Below, one piece after another: positions 5,466 through 5,886 of a stretch of 5,886 nucleotides of DNA (position 1 is its first letter; each line of letters starts with the position of its first letter). The stretch is taken from assembly GCA_002789615.1 (NCBI GenBank), contig PFTO01000170.1, forward strand, positions 1 to 5,886. The letters run 5' to 3'. The stretch is from Acidobacteria bacterium CG_4_9_14_3_um_filter_49_7. Its GTDB lineage: Bacteria; Acidobacteriota; Holophagae; Thermotomaculales; Thermotomaculaceae. A model generated the notes under the pieces. It did not search any database and was not told the origin of the DNA. It was given only the letters and a program-made list of their open reading frames with translations. The position numbers and the translations under genes are program-made.

Positions 5466-5886
5466 ATGAGCGATGTATTTTTCAGTCAGGAACAATTCAA
5501 GAAACTCCTGGAAGTCATCGAAGATGAGCCCACGCCCGAAAACCTTGCCCGACTTGCCCGGGAATACAACTACCGCTCATACTATGACCGTGCCATTGAA
5601 AGCGCACGACGCTCCATAGAAAAAGATAGATTGAACTGGACAGGCTGGTATGAATTGATCCTGGCTTCCGGGTTCAAAAACGATGGAGAACTGGAAAGTA
5701 TCAAAGCAGAGTTGGATGAGTTATTTGAATCTGCCAATGGGGCTGGAAATTTAGAAACCGGTCTGCTCCGGAATCTGGCACTGATAAACTATTTTCTTGA
5801 AAAGGATGCCCTTGCACTGAACCTGGTTGAGCAAGCCATTAAAGAAAATGGGGAAGACGATGCCTGCCAGGAAGTAAAGGGGTACA
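5466..5886 (+). CDS. TPR-like repeat protein (3' end outside window)
   Basis: The frame stays open from an ATG at 5466 to the right edge, giving 140 residues. The start is preceded by GAGGGAAGG (5456-5464), a good purine-rich ribosome site. The protein is helical and shows tetratricopeptide-type spacing. One unit lies near residues 24-57 (NLARLAREYNYRSYYDRAIE, then ARRSIEKD). A second lies near 99-132, where GLLRNLALINYFLEKDA leads into an LNLVEQAIKEN helix. TPR proteins act as protein-interaction scaffolds, so a binding role is likely, but no partner or enzymatic domain is visible. There is no N-terminal signal peptide, which suggests the cytoplasm. It sits 47 nt after hslV on the same strand, in the position where hslU would often be found. 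The remainder of the gene could carry additional domains. Confidence 0.85.
   Translation, partial: MSDVFFSQEQFKKLLEVIEDEPTPENLARLAREYNYRSYYDRAIESARRSIEKDRLNWTGWYELILASGFKNDGELESIKAELDELFESANGAGNLETGLLRNLALINYFLEKDALALNLVEQAIKENGEDDACQEVKGY

Overview
This is a compact, plus-strand-only stretch of a bacterial chromosome with moderate GC (somewhat under 50% by eye). It holds six genes with good support, a partial gene at each edge (the left one weakly supported), and no mobile element, RNA gene, CRISPR array or prophage signature. The bacterial-type ProRS with an inserted editing domain, HslV with a short propeptide and strong AGGAGG ribosome sites all say bacterium. The phylum cannot be fixed from this sequence. 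A spirochaete (Leptospira-like) or another deep Gram-negative lineage is possible, because the HslV N-terminus (GTTILCVR) recalls those groups, but that is a weak inference from memory.

Left part (1-2683): the tail of an unidentified gene (to 149) is followed by three genes. The first is a 243-aa integral membrane protein with seven predicted membrane spans (207-938). The second is an acidic, helical, probably coiled-coil protein of 326 aa that I do not recognise (994-1974). The third is a 238-aa AAA+ ATPase of the DnaC/IstB helicase-loader type with an N-terminal CxxC...CxC cluster (1967-2683). The coiled-coil and ATPase genes overlap by 8 nt, so they are probably translationally coupled.

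Right part (2694-5886): prolyl-tRNA synthetase (proS, start set at 2694), a Nudix hydrolase (4427-4891), the HslV protease subunit (4891-5418), then the start of a TPR-like protein (5466 to the window edge). The proS/Nudix and Nudix/hslV pairs overlap by one base (TAATG and TGATG). The ATPase stops 10 nt before proS. From 994 to 5418 this therefore reads as one co-directional, probably co-transcribed operon. A plausible promoter at 5404-5432 may give the TPR gene separate expression.

The right half is housekeeping: tRNA charging with editing, nucleotide-type hydrolysis and ATP-dependent proteolysis. HslV needs the HslU ATPase, which is not next to it here. The less ordinary part is the left half, where a seven-span membrane protein, an orphan coiled-coil protein and a helicase-loader-like ATPase sit directly upstream of a tRNA synthetase. 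Nothing here proves a new system, but the coiled-coil/ATPase pair is the best candidate for an undescribed functional unit.
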